Below, piece by piece: positions 1-8,513 of a stretch of 64,000 nucleotides of DNA. Every line of letters starts with the position of its first letter. The first letter of the stretch is position 1. The DNA is taken from NCBI RefSeq assembly GCF_034113385.1, contig NZ_JAXEXL010000013.1, positions 1-64,000 on the forward strand, given 5' to 3'. The stretch is from Atopobium sp034113385 (GTDB lineage Bacteria > Actinomycetota > Coriobacteriia > Coriobacteriales > Atopobiaceae). A program made the translations under genes and the position numbers. The notes below the pieces were generated by a model. That model was not told the DNA's origin. It made no database searches and was given only the letters and a program-made list of their open reading frames with translations.

Positions 1-1067
1 CGATAGACCACCTTGCCCGTGCCCTCTATACACTCACCCATAATAAAGGGGTCAAAACCTTGCTCGGATAGCGCTTCACATACCTCATCAACATCCTGAG
101 CAGCGCATATAACACTCATGCCTACGCCCATATTAAAGGTCTTGTATGCCTCATCTAAGGTAAGCCCCGCGCGACGAACCATATACGGAATTACTGGAGG
201 CACATCCCAAGCAGGACCATCTTCGCCACAGCGGTCCACTACAGCATCCACGTTGGAAGGCAATGCGCGGTTAAGGTTTTCTGTAATGCCACCACCTGTA
301 ATATGAGCCATGGCATGAATGGGTGCTCCTGCCCTTAGAGCAGCTATCAAACCACCGGCATAAATAGTGGTAGGACGCATAACAGCATCTGCCAAGGACT
401 CTCCACCAAGTTCCTCAAGTGGCTGGGTAAGCTCTTCTGTGGTCTTGCCTTCAATGGCAACCTTGCGAACTAATGAATAGCCATTTGAGTGAATGCCAGA
501 ACTCGGCAAGCCAATAATAACGTCACCCGCCTTGACCTTCTCGGGGCCAATCATATGGGGACGATCAACAACACCCACCACAAAGCCAGCTAAATCGTAA
601 TCATCTGGATGCATGACACCGGGGTGCTCGGCCATCTCACCACCAACTAAGGCACAACCAGCCTTACGACAACCCTCTGCAATGCCAGCAACGATTTGAG
701 CTACATGCTCTGCTTTAAGCTTGCCAATGGCAATATAGTCCAAGAAAAAAAGTGGCTCGGCACCAACGGGAACTACGTCGTCCACACACATAGCTACCAG
801 GTCTTCTCCCACCGTATCATGACGGTCTAACAGCTGTGCAATAGCAAGCTTGGTGCCTACGCCATCCGTACCAGAGACCAAAATAGGGTCATCCATCTCT
901 TTAAACGACTTCATAGAGAAACAAGACCCAAAGCCGCCCAAGCTTCCAACAACCTCTGGGCGAGAAGTGCTTGCAACAGCAGCTTTAATAGCATCTACTG
1001 CACGAGCTCCCTCATCTACGTCTACTCCTGCATCGGCGTATGTTACGTGCTTGACTTGCTCAGACAT
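1..1067 (-). CDS. purM: Phosphoribosylformylglycinamidine cyclo-ligase (AIR synthetase), C-terminus cut by window edge
   Basis: Closes FGAM to aminoimidazole ribonucleotide with ATP, the fifth step of de novo purine synthesis, in the cytosol. The minus-strand frame is open to position 1, so only a few C-terminal residues are missing from a family of about 345-360 residues. Visible family signatures are GGFGSCFSM, the SGTDGVGTKL nucleotide loop, the GGEMAEHPG segment and HITGGGITEN. I chose the ATG at 1067, which has an AGGAAGG ribosome site about 8 bases upstream; an in-frame ATG at 1073 is too close to that site. It lies 36 bp downstream of purF, so the two are probably one transcript. Confidence 0.95.
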   Translation of the reverse strand, partial: MSEQVKHVTYADAGVDVDEGARAVDAIKAAVASTSRPEVVGSLGGFGSCFSMKSFKEMDDPILVSGTDGVGTKLAIAQLLDRHDTVGEDLVAMCVDDVVPVGAEPLFFLDYIAIGKLKAEHVAQIVAGIAEGCRKAGCALVGGEMAEHPGVMHPDDYDLAGFVVGVVDRPHMIGPEKVKAGDVIIGLPSSGIHSNGYSLVRKVAIEGKTTEELTQPLEELGGESLADAVMRPTTIYAGGLIAALRAGAPIHAMAHITGGGITENLNRALPSNVDAVVDRCGEDGPAWDVPPVIPYMVRRAGLTLDEAYKTFNMGVGMSVICAAQDVDEVCEALSEQGFDPFIMGECIEGTGKVVY

Positions 1068-1103
1068 ATGCATGGCCTTCCTGTTGGCAACGGGTAGCAA
1101 CTG

Positions 1104-2585
1104 TTAGCAATCGAGGTACGTGGGAGTTTTTGACTCCATAAACTTGTCAGACGCAAAACTATCGGGAATACAAACGGGATACTCCCCGGTAAAACAGGCA
1201 GTGCAATACGAGCCCTTTGGAACACAGGCAAGCATGCCTTCTACCGATAAAAACGCTAAGGAATCAGCGCCAATAAACTCACAGATTTCCTGAGTAGTGG
1301 CACGTGCAGAAATGAGCTGTTCCTGAACGGCGGTATCAATGCCATAAAAACAAGGCCACGCCACCTCAGGTGAGTTAATACGTACGTGAACTTCCTTGGC
1401 GCCAGCATCCTTAAGCATGCGAACAATTTGCATGGATGTTGTCCCGCGCACAATGGAATCATCCACCATAACAACTCGTTTACCTGCAACGTTATCAGGT
1501 AAAGCATTGAGCTTAAGGCGCACGCCCAGCTTGCGCAAGTCTTGCGTCGGCTGAATAAACGTGCGCTGCACGTAACGATTTTTAATAAGGCCCTCACCAA
1601 ATGGAATACCAGACTGGTGAGCAAAGCCTTCTGCAGGAGGCATGCCAGAGTCTGGCACACCAATAACAATGTCTGCATCTACAGGAGACTCGCGTGCAAT
1701 TTGACATCCCATGTTATAGCGCATGGAATAAATGGACTTGCCCTTTACGCGAGTATCAGGACGAGAAAAATAAATGTGCTCAAAAACGCAGTCTGCAGGA
1801 CGGCGCGCCGCAATGCCTTGCTCACACACCATGCCATCATCCGAGAAACGCACAATTTCACCAGGATTGACATCGCGAACGTACGTAGCGCCCACAATAT
1901 CCAAGGCACAACTTTCTGACGCAACAACCCAGCCCTCGGGCTTATCGTCACGCGCCTCTAAATGACCAATAACAAGCGGACGAATGCCATTGGGATCACG
2001 GAAGGCATATAAGGCATTTTCTCTAACGAGAGCCATAGCATAGCCACCCTCTATGAGCTCCATGGTTTTGGCAATGCCCTGCCGCAGGTGGCTTGTTTGC
2101 TGGGTATAGTAACCAACCAGCTTGGCCGCAACTTCAGAATCGGTGTTGGAGCGAAAAGGAACACCCAGCTTAATGAGTTCTTGACGCAAGGAATCTGTAT
2201 TGACCAGCGTGCCATTATGCGCAAGCGCAATAATGGTGGTATCGATAACAGCTAAGTGAGGCTGCGCTGCCTCCCAACTCTTGGCGCCAGAGGTGCCATA
2301 GCGTACATGACCAACAGCAACCTTGCCAGGCATGGCTGCCAAATCTGTATCAGAGAAAACCTGATTAACAAGGCCTAAATCTTTACGTACTAATACTGTT
2401 TGGCCATCACCAACAGCAATGCCAGCAGAATCTTGTCCGCGATGTTGTAATGCAAATGTACCAAAATACGTCAGACGAGCAACGTCACGCCCTGGAGCCC
2501 ATACTCCAAAAACGCCACACTCGTCATGCAGTGTGTCCTGCTCGCACAGGTCATCTACCTCAGCCATGAGCTGGGAGTTATGCAT
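1104..2585 (-). CDS. purF: Amidophosphoribosyltransferase, 4Fe-4S type
   Basis: First committed enzyme of purine synthesis: transfers glutamine-derived ammonia to PRPP. The N-terminal class II glutaminase has its nucleophile at Cys23 (DECGVFG), so a propeptide of about 22 residues must be removed, as in the Bacillus-type enzyme. The PRPP loop VVMVDDSIVRGTTS lies at residues 371-384. Cysteines at 266, 412, 461 and 464 (GSYCTAC) fit the four ligands of the oxygen-sensitive 4Fe-4S cluster known from B. subtilis PurF. An internal Met7 is an alternative start. It precedes purM on the same strand. Length of 493 is normal. Confidence 0.96.
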   Translation of the reverse strand: MHNSQLMAEVDDLCEQDTLHDECGVFGVWAPGRDVARLTYFGTFALQHRGQDSAGIAVGDGQTVLVRKDLGLVNQVFSDTDLAAMPGKVAVGHVRYGTSGAKSWEAAQPHLAVIDTTIIALAHNGTLVNTDSLRQELIKLGVPFRSNTDSEVAAKLVGYYTQQTSHLRQGIAKTMELIEGGYAMALVRENALYAFRDPNGIRPLVIGHLEARDDKPEGWVVASESCALDIVGATYVRDVNPGEIVRFSDDGMVCEQGIAARRPADCVFEHIYFSRPDTRVKGKSIYSMRYNMGCQIARESPVDADIVIGVPDSGMPPAEGFAHQSGIPFGEGLIKNRYVQRTFIQPTQDLRKLGVRLKLNALPDNVAGKRVVMVDDSIVRGTTSMQIVRMLKDAGAKEVHVRINSPEVAWPCFYGIDTAVQEQLISARATTQEICEFIGADSLAFLSVEGMLACVPKGSYCTACFTGEYPVCIPDSFASDKFMESKTPTYLDC

Positions 2586-2603
2586 GGATGAGCTCCTTTG
2601 CGC

Positions 2604-3446
2604 TTAGGATTGCGAAGAGGTAGCAACCTCACTCTTTACTGCACACACAAGAATAGTACGTCCATATCCTTCAATATAGTCACAGGTGCCAAGCGTAAGC
2701 ACATGTTTAACATTGGGAAGCAGTTGTGCTACATCAGAACGTTTTGTAACCGCCTTTTGGAGCTTCTCATTCAAATGTGCATGAAAAGCCTCATCCGTAT
2801 CAAAATTAAACTGTCTGACTGACGTATCTTCTCCCGTGGTGTAGTACAAAAAGAGCGGCTCAAGCTCATAGTTGGCTGTCTCTGTTACGTACCAAATGGT
2901 GTCAATCGAATCAAAGAACTGCTGCTGGTCCATGTCAGAAATCTGTTTAAACATGGCGCCATTCTTAAGATGGTGGCCATATATAATGGTCTGCTGATCA
3001 ACCATGCCAGGCTTAGTGTTTTGATAGTCCATAAAAATCTGACCACCTACACCATATACGCCCTCTGCATTGGTATTAAGATAGCGATCGTTATCTTTTC
3101 CCTGGTACACGGGATAGTTAATAACCGTGTTGGGAACCTGAATCCAGCCCACTACGTCTTTATTGATGGCCTTCAGTCCAGTCCAATCTACCGTAGGAGC
3201 GCCTCCCTTTTGAGGTACCTTTGCATAAGCAGCGAGCTTCTCATTGATTTTGTCTTGCTCATGATAGTCCCACTGAGCTTTGCCCCACATAAAACCAGCA
3301 ACGCACAGCAGTACAATACCAACAACCAGCAAAATGTTAGAAATAATGCGAGAAACAGAACGCTTCTTTTTTGGTGGCTCTGGTACAGCATAAGGCTTGG
3401 AAGGCACAGGACTCTGGTTAGGAGCTGGCGAGAAGTGCTTAGCCAT
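2604..3446 (-). CDS. srtB: Class B sortase
   Basis: Membrane transpeptidase that cleaves a sorting signal and links surface proteins to peptidoglycan or to other pilins. There is a Pro/Lys-rich cytoplasmic start, one membrane helix at about residues 33-53, and the class B pattern VVGWIQVPNTVINYPVYQG. Catalytic residues are His158 (IIYGHH), Cys255 (LTLGTC) and Arg263 (GYGRTILVC). The start is ATG with AAAGGA six bases upstream. No sortase substrate is adjacent: it sits between purF and yqeY, so its target must lie elsewhere; the LPKTG protein near 61.7-64 kb is one candidate in this window, although class B enzymes often prefer other motifs. Confidence 0.93.
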   Translation of the reverse strand: MAKHFSPAPNQSPVPSKPYAVPEPPKKKRSVSRIISNILLVVGIVLLCVAGFMWGKAQWDYHEQDKINEKLAAYAKVPQKGGAPTVDWTGLKAINKDVVGWIQVPNTVINYPVYQGKDNDRYLNTNAEGVYGVGGQIFMDYQNTKPGMVDQQTIIYGHHLKNGAMFKQISDMDQQQFFDSIDTIWYVTETANYELEPLFLYYTTGEDTSVRQFNFDTDEAFHAHLNEKLQKAVTKRSDVAQLLPNVKHVLTLGTCDYIEGYGRTILVCAVKSEVATSSQS

Positions 3447-3461
3447 TGGTAAATCCTTTAC

Positions 3462-3911
3462 TTATGCAAGCTTGCTGCCAATATATGCAGCAGCAGCGGG
3501 TTTATCAAAATTACCGTTAGTCTGCTTAGTGAGCGCTCCCATAACCTTGCCCATATCACGCTTGGTACTTACGCCCAATGAAGCAATAAGTTCATCTGCT
3601 AGAGCTTCTAGCTCACTGCCAGCAAGCTGCCGAGGCAATAAAGAAGACAGGATATCCGCCTGAGTGGCAAGAGACTTAATGCGGTCTGCATGGGAACTCG
3701 TATTGGCGCCGCGTAGGGCCTCGAGCTCCTCATTGGTAACCTTTTGGAGCTTTTTGATGCAGGCAACAATATCTGTTTCCGTGACATCGCGACGCTCATC
3801 TACCTCAATCTGCTTGATGGCCTGATTGATTTGGCGAAGAATAGAGAGACGCGTTTTATCCTGCGCTTTCATGGCTTGTTTAATGAGTTCTAATAACTCC
3901 GCCTTTTGCAT
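3462..3911 (-). CDS. GatB/YqeY domain protein
   Basis: A 149-residue protein matching the YqeY family, related to the tail domain of the GatB amidotransferase subunit. Its cellular role is not settled; tRNA binding is assumed from the GatB relationship. Family features are the LRQINQAIKQIEVDERR helix, the KLQKVTNEELEAL segment and the C-terminal RDMGKVMGALTKQ stretch. It starts at an ATG with GGAGACCGT upstream and is 15 bp upstream of the sortase gene on the same strand, so probably cotranscribed with it. Confidence 0.9.
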   Translation of the reverse strand: MQKAELLELIKQAMKAQDKTRLSILRQINQAIKQIEVDERRDVTETDIVACIKKLQKVTNEELEALRGANTSSHADRIKSLATQADILSSLLPRQLAGSELEALADELIASLGVSTKRDMGKVMGALTKQTNGNFDKPAAAAYIGSKLA

Positions 3912-3977
3912 ACGGTCTCCTTACGTATTGATTACCTCAAGCGCCTGACGAGCAAGCTCTAGAAGGCACGTATAGTT

Positions 3978-4003
3978 AGAGCACAAACGCTCGCAAGTGC
4001 TCT
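3978..4003. terminator. Hairpin between purE and yqeY
   Basis: The arms AGAGCAC (3978-3984) and GTGCTCT (3997-4003) form a 7-bp stem in the 106-bp gap downstream of purE. No T-run follows on either strand, so this is at best a weak or factor-assisted terminator or an RNA processing structure. Confidence 0.35.
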
Positions 4004-4017
4004 CTTCAAAATATACA

Positions 4018-4479
4018 CTACGCTTCTTCCATACCCTGCTTAAAGTCCATAATAACCTTGCGATATTCGGGCATCGTTGCACCTAAAATCTGAGTGGCAT
4101 AAATAGCAGCATTTTTGGCACCACCAATGGCAACGCAAGCTACAGGAACTCCAGAAGGCATTTGCACCATAGACAGCAAAGAATCCATGCCGCCTAAATC
4201 AGAGGTCTTCATGGGAACGCCAACTATAGGCAGTGGCGTAAAAGCTGCTACGACGCCACCCAAATGTGCTGCCTTACCAGCGGCGGCGATAATAACTTTA
4301 AGGCCGCGCTCTGCTGCAGAAGCGGCCCATTCATGAACCTTGGCAGGATTGCGATGTGCAGAAGCGATAATCAGTTCATATGGAACACCAAACTCCTCAA
4401 GTTGTTTGGTGCATGCCTCCATGGCTGGCATATCCGATTTTGATCCCATGATGATTCCTACCACAGGCGCTTGTGCCAT
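4018..4479 (-). CDS. purE: 5-(carboxyamino)imidazole ribonucleotide mutase, PurE class I
   Basis: Moves the carboxyl group of N5-CAIR to carbon 4 to give CAIR in purine synthesis. The 153-residue protein shows the class I core: MGSKSDMPAMEA at the start, the SAHRNP loop near residue 41 and AAGKAAHLGG near residue 66. No purK is visible in this window. Start is ATG with AAGGAGG nine bases upstream. It is divergent from the pyridoxal kinase gene; the 136-bp space between them carries two inverted repeats. Confidence 0.95.
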   Translation of the reverse strand: MAQAPVVGIIMGSKSDMPAMEACTKQLEEFGVPYELIIASAHRNPAKVHEWAASAAERGLKVIIAAAGKAAHLGGVVAAFTPLPIVGVPMKTSDLGGMDSLLSMVQMPSGVPVACVAIGGAKNAAIYATQILGATMPEYRKVIMDFKQGMEEA

Positions 4480-4503
4480 TTGGAGCCTCCTTGTATGAGT
4501 ATG

Positions 4504-4553
4504 CGTATACTGTTCTAGTATACGTGTTAAACATATGTACCTGCCTACAGGTA
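4504..4553. promoter_or_regulatory. Two inverted repeats in the purE / pyridoxal kinase divergent promoter region
   Basis: CGTATAC (4504-4510) and GTATACG (4518-4524) form a perfect 7-bp inverted repeat with a 7-base spacer. TACCTG (4538-4543) and CAGGTA (4548-4553) form a second one with a 4-base spacer. Their place between two divergent starts fits operator sites. The binding protein is not known from the sequence. Confidence 0.4.
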
Positions 4554-4615
4554 TGCTTGTACATTGTTATTGCACGGTATATAAACATTCACATTCTAAT
4601 TGCCTGGAGGGGCCC

Positions 4616-5494
4616 ATGAACAGCGCATCTACTCTTGTTCTTTATACGCGCCACGATGCATACATTCCTCGCATTGCCGCCATTCACGACCTATGCGGAT
4701 ATGGCAAATGTTCCCTTGGTGTTGCAATCCCTGTTTTGAGCGCAGGTGGCTGTGATGTATGCTCGGTACCTACCTCGCTTTTCTCGGCACATACGGGCTA
4801 CAAGGTCTTTTATAGGCACGATACCACTGCCATGTTAGAGGCGTATCTCGATGCATGGCAGCAAGAAGACGTAGATTTAGATGGTGTGTATTCTGGGTTT
4901 TTAGGTTCTGCCGAGCAAGTGGCAACCATCAAGCGCTTGTACGCAGAATATCCCCATGCGCTCAAGTTAGTGGACCCCGTCATGGGCGACGGTGGCAAGA
5001 TATACCCTACCTACACACCAGAGCTGTGCGATGCCATGCGCACCTTGGTGCATGGCGCAGACCTTCTGACGCCCAATATGACTGAGGCATGCATTTTAAC
5101 TGATATTGCATACTCCGGGACTAATCCCTCTGACGAGAAGGTCGCGCAAATCTGTAATGCCCTTCTTAAGATGGGCGCTAAAAACGTAGTGTTAAAGGGC
5201 GTTATTCGCGGCGATGGTTACATTCGCGATTACCTTGCCGGCCAGGACTTTGAGCTGGAAGAAATCTGCTCTGAACTACTCCCCTTTATGCTGCATGGAA
5301 CGGGTGATTTATATGCCTCTTGCTGCATTGCCGCTTTAATGAGTGGACGCGATTTCCGCAGCGCAGCAGAGTTTGCTGGCAATACCGTACGCAAAGCCAT
5401 GCAAATAACCACTAAGCAGCCACACTACCTTGATCGCGGCGTAAGCTTTGAGCTGGTATTGAGCGAGCTTACATCGTTAGTAAGCGCGCTCTAA
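4616..5494 (+). CDS. Pyridoxal/pyridoxamine kinase (PdxY/PdxK-like)
   Basis: Phosphorylates a B6 vitamer to build pyridoxal 5'-phosphate (salvage). The 292-residue ribokinase-fold protein shows IAAIHDLCGYGKCSL at the start, VDPVMGDGG near residue 123, TPNMTEA, and the anion-hole motif HGTGD at residues 227-231 with Asp231 as the catalytic base. A longer in-frame start at 4535 exists, but the ATG at 4616 has GGAGG six bases upstream and matches the family start. It is convergent with the following Ser-rich gene. The exact substrate preference cannot be read from sequence. Confidence 0.88.
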   Translation: MNSASTLVLYTRHDAYIPRIAAIHDLCGYGKCSLGVAIPVLSAGGCDVCSVPTSLFSAHTGYKVFYRHDTTAMLEAYLDAWQQEDVDLDGVYSGFLGSAEQVATIKRLYAEYPHALKLVDPVMGDGGKIYPTYTPELCDAMRTLVHGADLLTPNMTEACILTDIAYSGTNPSDEKVAQICNALLKMGAKNVVLKGVIRGDGYIRDYLAGQDFELEEICSELLPFMLHGTGDLYASCCIAALMSGRDFRSAAEFAGNTVRKAMQITTKQPHYLDRGVSFELVLSELTSLVSAL

Positions 5495-5505
5495 AAGCAG
5501 CGGAT

Positions 5506-6441
5506 TTACTTTTGGCTGGAGTTAGAGTTAGAGCTAGGGCTTGAACCTGAGCTGGCGTCAGAGTCAGTGTTGGAGCTTGAACTTGAGCTGGAATCAGAAC
5601 TGGAGTCAGCATCGGAGTTTGGTGCTGACTCAGTCTTTTGAGCTGCATTAAAATCGGTTGTAGGCAAAATGTTGCTCAAAACAATATTTGCCTGGAGCTT
5701 CTCGCGAATACCAGCCGTGGTTTCTTCATCTAAACCAGTAATGCGGCAGGTAAAGTTAACTCCTTGGTCAGAGGTATTCTTAGTCCAGATAAAGGTCATA
5801 AAGTTGCGCACGGTACCCACGGGGCGCAAAAAACCAAACATCGCATTATGTAAGAACTTGCCATGGTCGTCCACGCGCACGTTAACATGGTAAATAACCG
5901 CATGAACCTTGGGATTAAGCAAGGCATTGATGGACAGCGCTGATGCCTGAACCTGAGCAGAAGAAAAAGCCTCTGCTGCGTTATCAGACGTGGTATCAAT
6001 CACCGTGACCTCAACAACACCAGAGCTTTCATCTGCTTGTTCTACAGAAAACTCCTCTGGAAATGAGGTAAAACCGTTGCCCCAACCAATACCATTTCTC
6101 ATGGAGCGAGACACGGTCGTAATGTTAACTTCTTTAGACAGGTGCCCCGTAGTAATGCGGCGGATAAGCCCGCAACTTGTTTGAGCAAGCGTCACAATAA
6201 TCAGCGTAATAACTACAAAGCCAACAGCCGTACGCCTAATAGTGCGGTCAATGGTGGAGCCCGATGGATCGTTGTTGGACAGCGGGTCTACATCTTGCGC
6301 ATTGCCTTTCTCGGCACGACGCTTACGCTGAGCCTCGGCAACTTCTTTATTGGAGTGGCCCGTCTCATCCAAAGTCTCAAAAAGCTTCTCGGCCTCATCG
6401 GAGGATAAAAACTTTTTCTGTTTTGCTTTATGAAACCCCAT
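5506..6441 (-). CDS. Unknown single-pass membrane protein with Ser/Asp-rich C-terminal tail
   Basis: I do not recognise a named family. The 311-residue protein has a charged cytoplasmic start (MGFHKAKQKKF), one membrane helix at about residues 71-89 and an extracytoplasmic region of about 190 residues. It ends in a low-complexity tail of roughly 45 residues made of Ser with Asp and Asn. The start at ATG 6441 has GAGGG five bases upstream; a GTG two codons earlier is less likely. Several Trp and Phe residues after the helix suggest a folded domain before the tail. It lies downstream of the Nudix gene on the same strand. Confidence 0.72.
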   Translation of the reverse strand: MGFHKAKQKKFLSSDEAEKLFETLDETGHSNKEVAEAQRKRRAEKGNAQDVDPLSNNDPSGSTIDRTIRRTAVGFVVITLIIVTLAQTSCGLIRRITTGHLSKEVNITTVSRSMRNGIGWGNGFTSFPEEFSVEQADESSGVVEVTVIDTTSDNAAEAFSSAQVQASALSINALLNPKVHAVIYHVNVRVDDHGKFLHNAMFGFLRPVGTVRNFMTFIWTKNTSDQGVNFTCRITGLDEETTAGIREKLQANIVLSNILPTTDFNAAQKTESAPNSDADSSSDSSSSSSSNTDSDASSGSSPSSNSNSSQK

Positions 6442-6495
6442 TAACACCCTCTTTTACCAACCTCTGCGATGTAAGTATACGCAAAGATGGCAACG

Positions 6496-7170
6496 TTACT
6501 GCAGCTCGTCGTCTGTCTGTGGAGAAAGCCTATGAGCCACGGCATCACAAATGAGCGCACCAACCACGGTCTTTGCGTCCTCAATCTGACCGTCTAATAC
6601 GGCATCTACCAGCTCATTTAAGGAAACTAAGTCCACATTAATAAACTCATCTGTGTCTGGATTAGACGCAGCAAACGTAAGACCGGTAGCCATATAAATA
6701 TGGATAAGCTCGTCCGAAAAACCCGCAGAACTTGCAATGGTAGTAAGGTATGCAATGCTTGCAGGCACCATGCCCGTCTCTTCCAACAACTCACGACGTG
6801 CACAATCCAGCGGATCTTCCCCTGGCTCAAGCTTTCCAGCAGGGATCTCCACCGTTACCCGATCAAGCGCCGCGCGATACTGACGCACCAAACAAATACG
6901 CCCATCATCCGTAAGGGCAACAATAGCCACAGCACCACTATGACGCACCACATCACGCAGGGCTTCTCGTCCATCCGCCAAGGTAACCTTAAGGCGATCT
7001 ACCGAGAAAATCTTGCCATCCCACACACGATTCTCTGACGCAATATGCTCACATAAATCCTGGTCACAGGGGTCATCATTGCCTAATACCAACTCACGAC
7101 GCTGAGGCTCACCAGAATGGTGCTTCTTGCACCCCTCTTCTACCTGGGCATCATCTACAAACTCTGACAT
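6496..7170 (-). CDS. Nudix hydrolase, ADP-ribose pyrophosphatase-like
   Basis: Probably hydrolyses ADP-ribose or a similar nucleoside diphosphate sugar. A complete Nudix box lies at residues 112-133: Gly112, Glu118, Arg126-Glu127 and Glu130-Glu131-x-Gly133, the metal-binding signature. The flanking RICLVRQYR and VEIPAGKLEPGE segments are typical of the NudF-type branch. The N-terminal 45 residues are Cys/His/acidic-rich and longer than usual, with no clear domain. The ATG at 7170 follows the purD stop almost directly, with GGGAGG in the end of purD as ribosome site, so translation is probably coupled. Confidence 0.88.
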   Translation of the reverse strand: MSEFVDDAQVEEGCKKHHSGEPQRRELVLGNDDPCDQDLCEHIASENRVWDGKIFSVDRLKVTLADGREALRDVVRHSGAVAIVALTDDGRICLVRQYRAALDRVTVEIPAGKLEPGEDPLDCARRELLEETGMVPASIAYLTTIASSAGFSDELIHIYMATGLTFAASNPDTDEFINVDLVSLNELVDAVLDGQIEDAKTVVGALICDAVAHRLSPQTDDELQ

Positions 7171-7173
7171 ATA

Positions 7174-8478
7174 CTAGACCTCCCATGCATCGCGGCCACG
7201 CAATGCGCGAAGTCCGATGTCCCTCCGAAGCGTTTTGCCTTCAAATGCGATGGCATCGCAAGCAGCATAGGCCCGTTCACGAGCAGCCTCAAAGCTGTGA
7301 GCGCGCGCCGTTACATTAATAACGCGACCGCCAGCCGTAACAAGCTCGCCCTTCTGGTTGAGAGCAGTGCCTGCCTGATAAACAGTAACGCCCTCAAGCG
7401 CCTGGGCATCCTCAATGCCAGTAATAACCTTGCCCTTCTCGTAAGAACCAGGATACCCAGCAGAGGTAAGCACCACAGAGACAGCCCAGTTATCTGCCCA
7501 AGTTAGCGTTGCTTGGTCGAGCGTACCAGCATCAATGTGCATAAAGACGTCGAGAAGGTCTGCGTGCATGCGAGGAATAACAACTTGAGTTTCTGGGTCA
7601 CCAAAGCGAGCATTAAACTCCAAAACCTTAGGTCCATCCTTAGTAAGCATAAAGCCGCCATAAAGACATCCTTTATAGGTAATGCCCTCCGATGCCAACT
7701 GGTCTACAACCTTTTGCTCAATTTCTACCATAGACCTAAGTTCTTCATCCGTAACAAAGGGAACGGGAGAATACACACCCATACCACCCGTGTTAGGGCC
7801 AAGATCGCCTTCGAGCGCACGTTTATGATCTTGTGAAGTAGCCAAAGGAATGAGCGTTTTGCCGTCGGTAAGCGCTAGCAGCGAGCATTCCGGACCTTTG
7901 AGCATTTCCTCTACTACCACTACGTTGCCTGCCTCGCCAAATGCACTAAAGCATTCATGTACGCCAGCCAAGGCCTCTTCTGTGGTTTGAGCAACAATAA
8001 CGCCCTTACCTGCAGCAAGACCGTCTGCCTTAACAACTACTGGACCACCAATTTTTTGTACGTAGTCTGCGCAGGTTTTCTCGTCTGTAAAAGCCTGATA
8101 CGACGCAGTGGGAACGCCTGCGCGCATCATAATTTCTTTTGCAAATTGCTTTGAACCCTCCATGCGGGCAGCAGACGCACTGGGGCCAAACACCGCAATG
8201 CCGGCGGCAGATACTGCATCTGCCACACCAGCCACTAAGGGAGCCTCGGGACCAATTACAACCAAACCAATACCATGCTCAGAGGCAAAAGTGGCAACCT
8301 CACAAGGGTCTTCCGCGTTGAGCTCTACCTTTTGAGCAAGCTGCCACATGCCGCCATTGCCAGGGCATACATACAGTTTTCCAGCATGTTTAGATTCAGA
8401 AATCTTTTGCAATAAGGCATGCTCGCGACCGCCAGAGCCCAATAACAGTACATCTACCTTGGTATTAGCAACACTCAT
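7174..8478 (-). CDS. purD: Phosphoribosylamine-glycine ligase (GAR synthetase)
   Basis: Joins phosphoribosylamine and glycine with ATP, the second step of purine synthesis. The 434-residue ATP-grasp protein starts with VLLLGSGGREHAL, and shows VVKADGLAAGKGV, the GPECSLLALTDG segment and LEFNARFGDPETQ metal-binding motif. ATG start with GGAAGAG eight bases upstream. It sits between degV and the Nudix gene in a compact minus-strand run purA-degV-purD-nudix. Confidence 0.96.
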   Translation of the reverse strand: MSVANTKVDVLLLGSGGREHALLQKISESKHAGKLYVCPGNGGMWQLAQKVELNAEDPCEVATFASEHGIGLVVIGPEAPLVAGVADAVSAAGIAVFGPSASAARMEGSKQFAKEIMMRAGVPTASYQAFTDEKTCADYVQKIGGPVVVKADGLAAGKGVIVAQTTEEALAGVHECFSAFGEAGNVVVVEEMLKGPECSLLALTDGKTLIPLATSQDHKRALEGDLGPNTGGMGVYSPVPFVTDEELRSMVEIEQKVVDQLASEGITYKGCLYGGFMLTKDGPKVLEFNARFGDPETQVVIPRMHADLLDVFMHIDAGTLDQATLTWADNWAVSVVLTSAGYPGSYEKGKVITGIEDAQALEGVTVYQAGTALNQKGELVTAGGRVINVTARAHSFEAARERAYAACDAIAFEGKTLRRDIGLRALRGRDAWEV

Positions 8479-8513
8479 TGGTCTGTCTCTTCCTCGTAGT
8501 GAGCCAAAAATGT

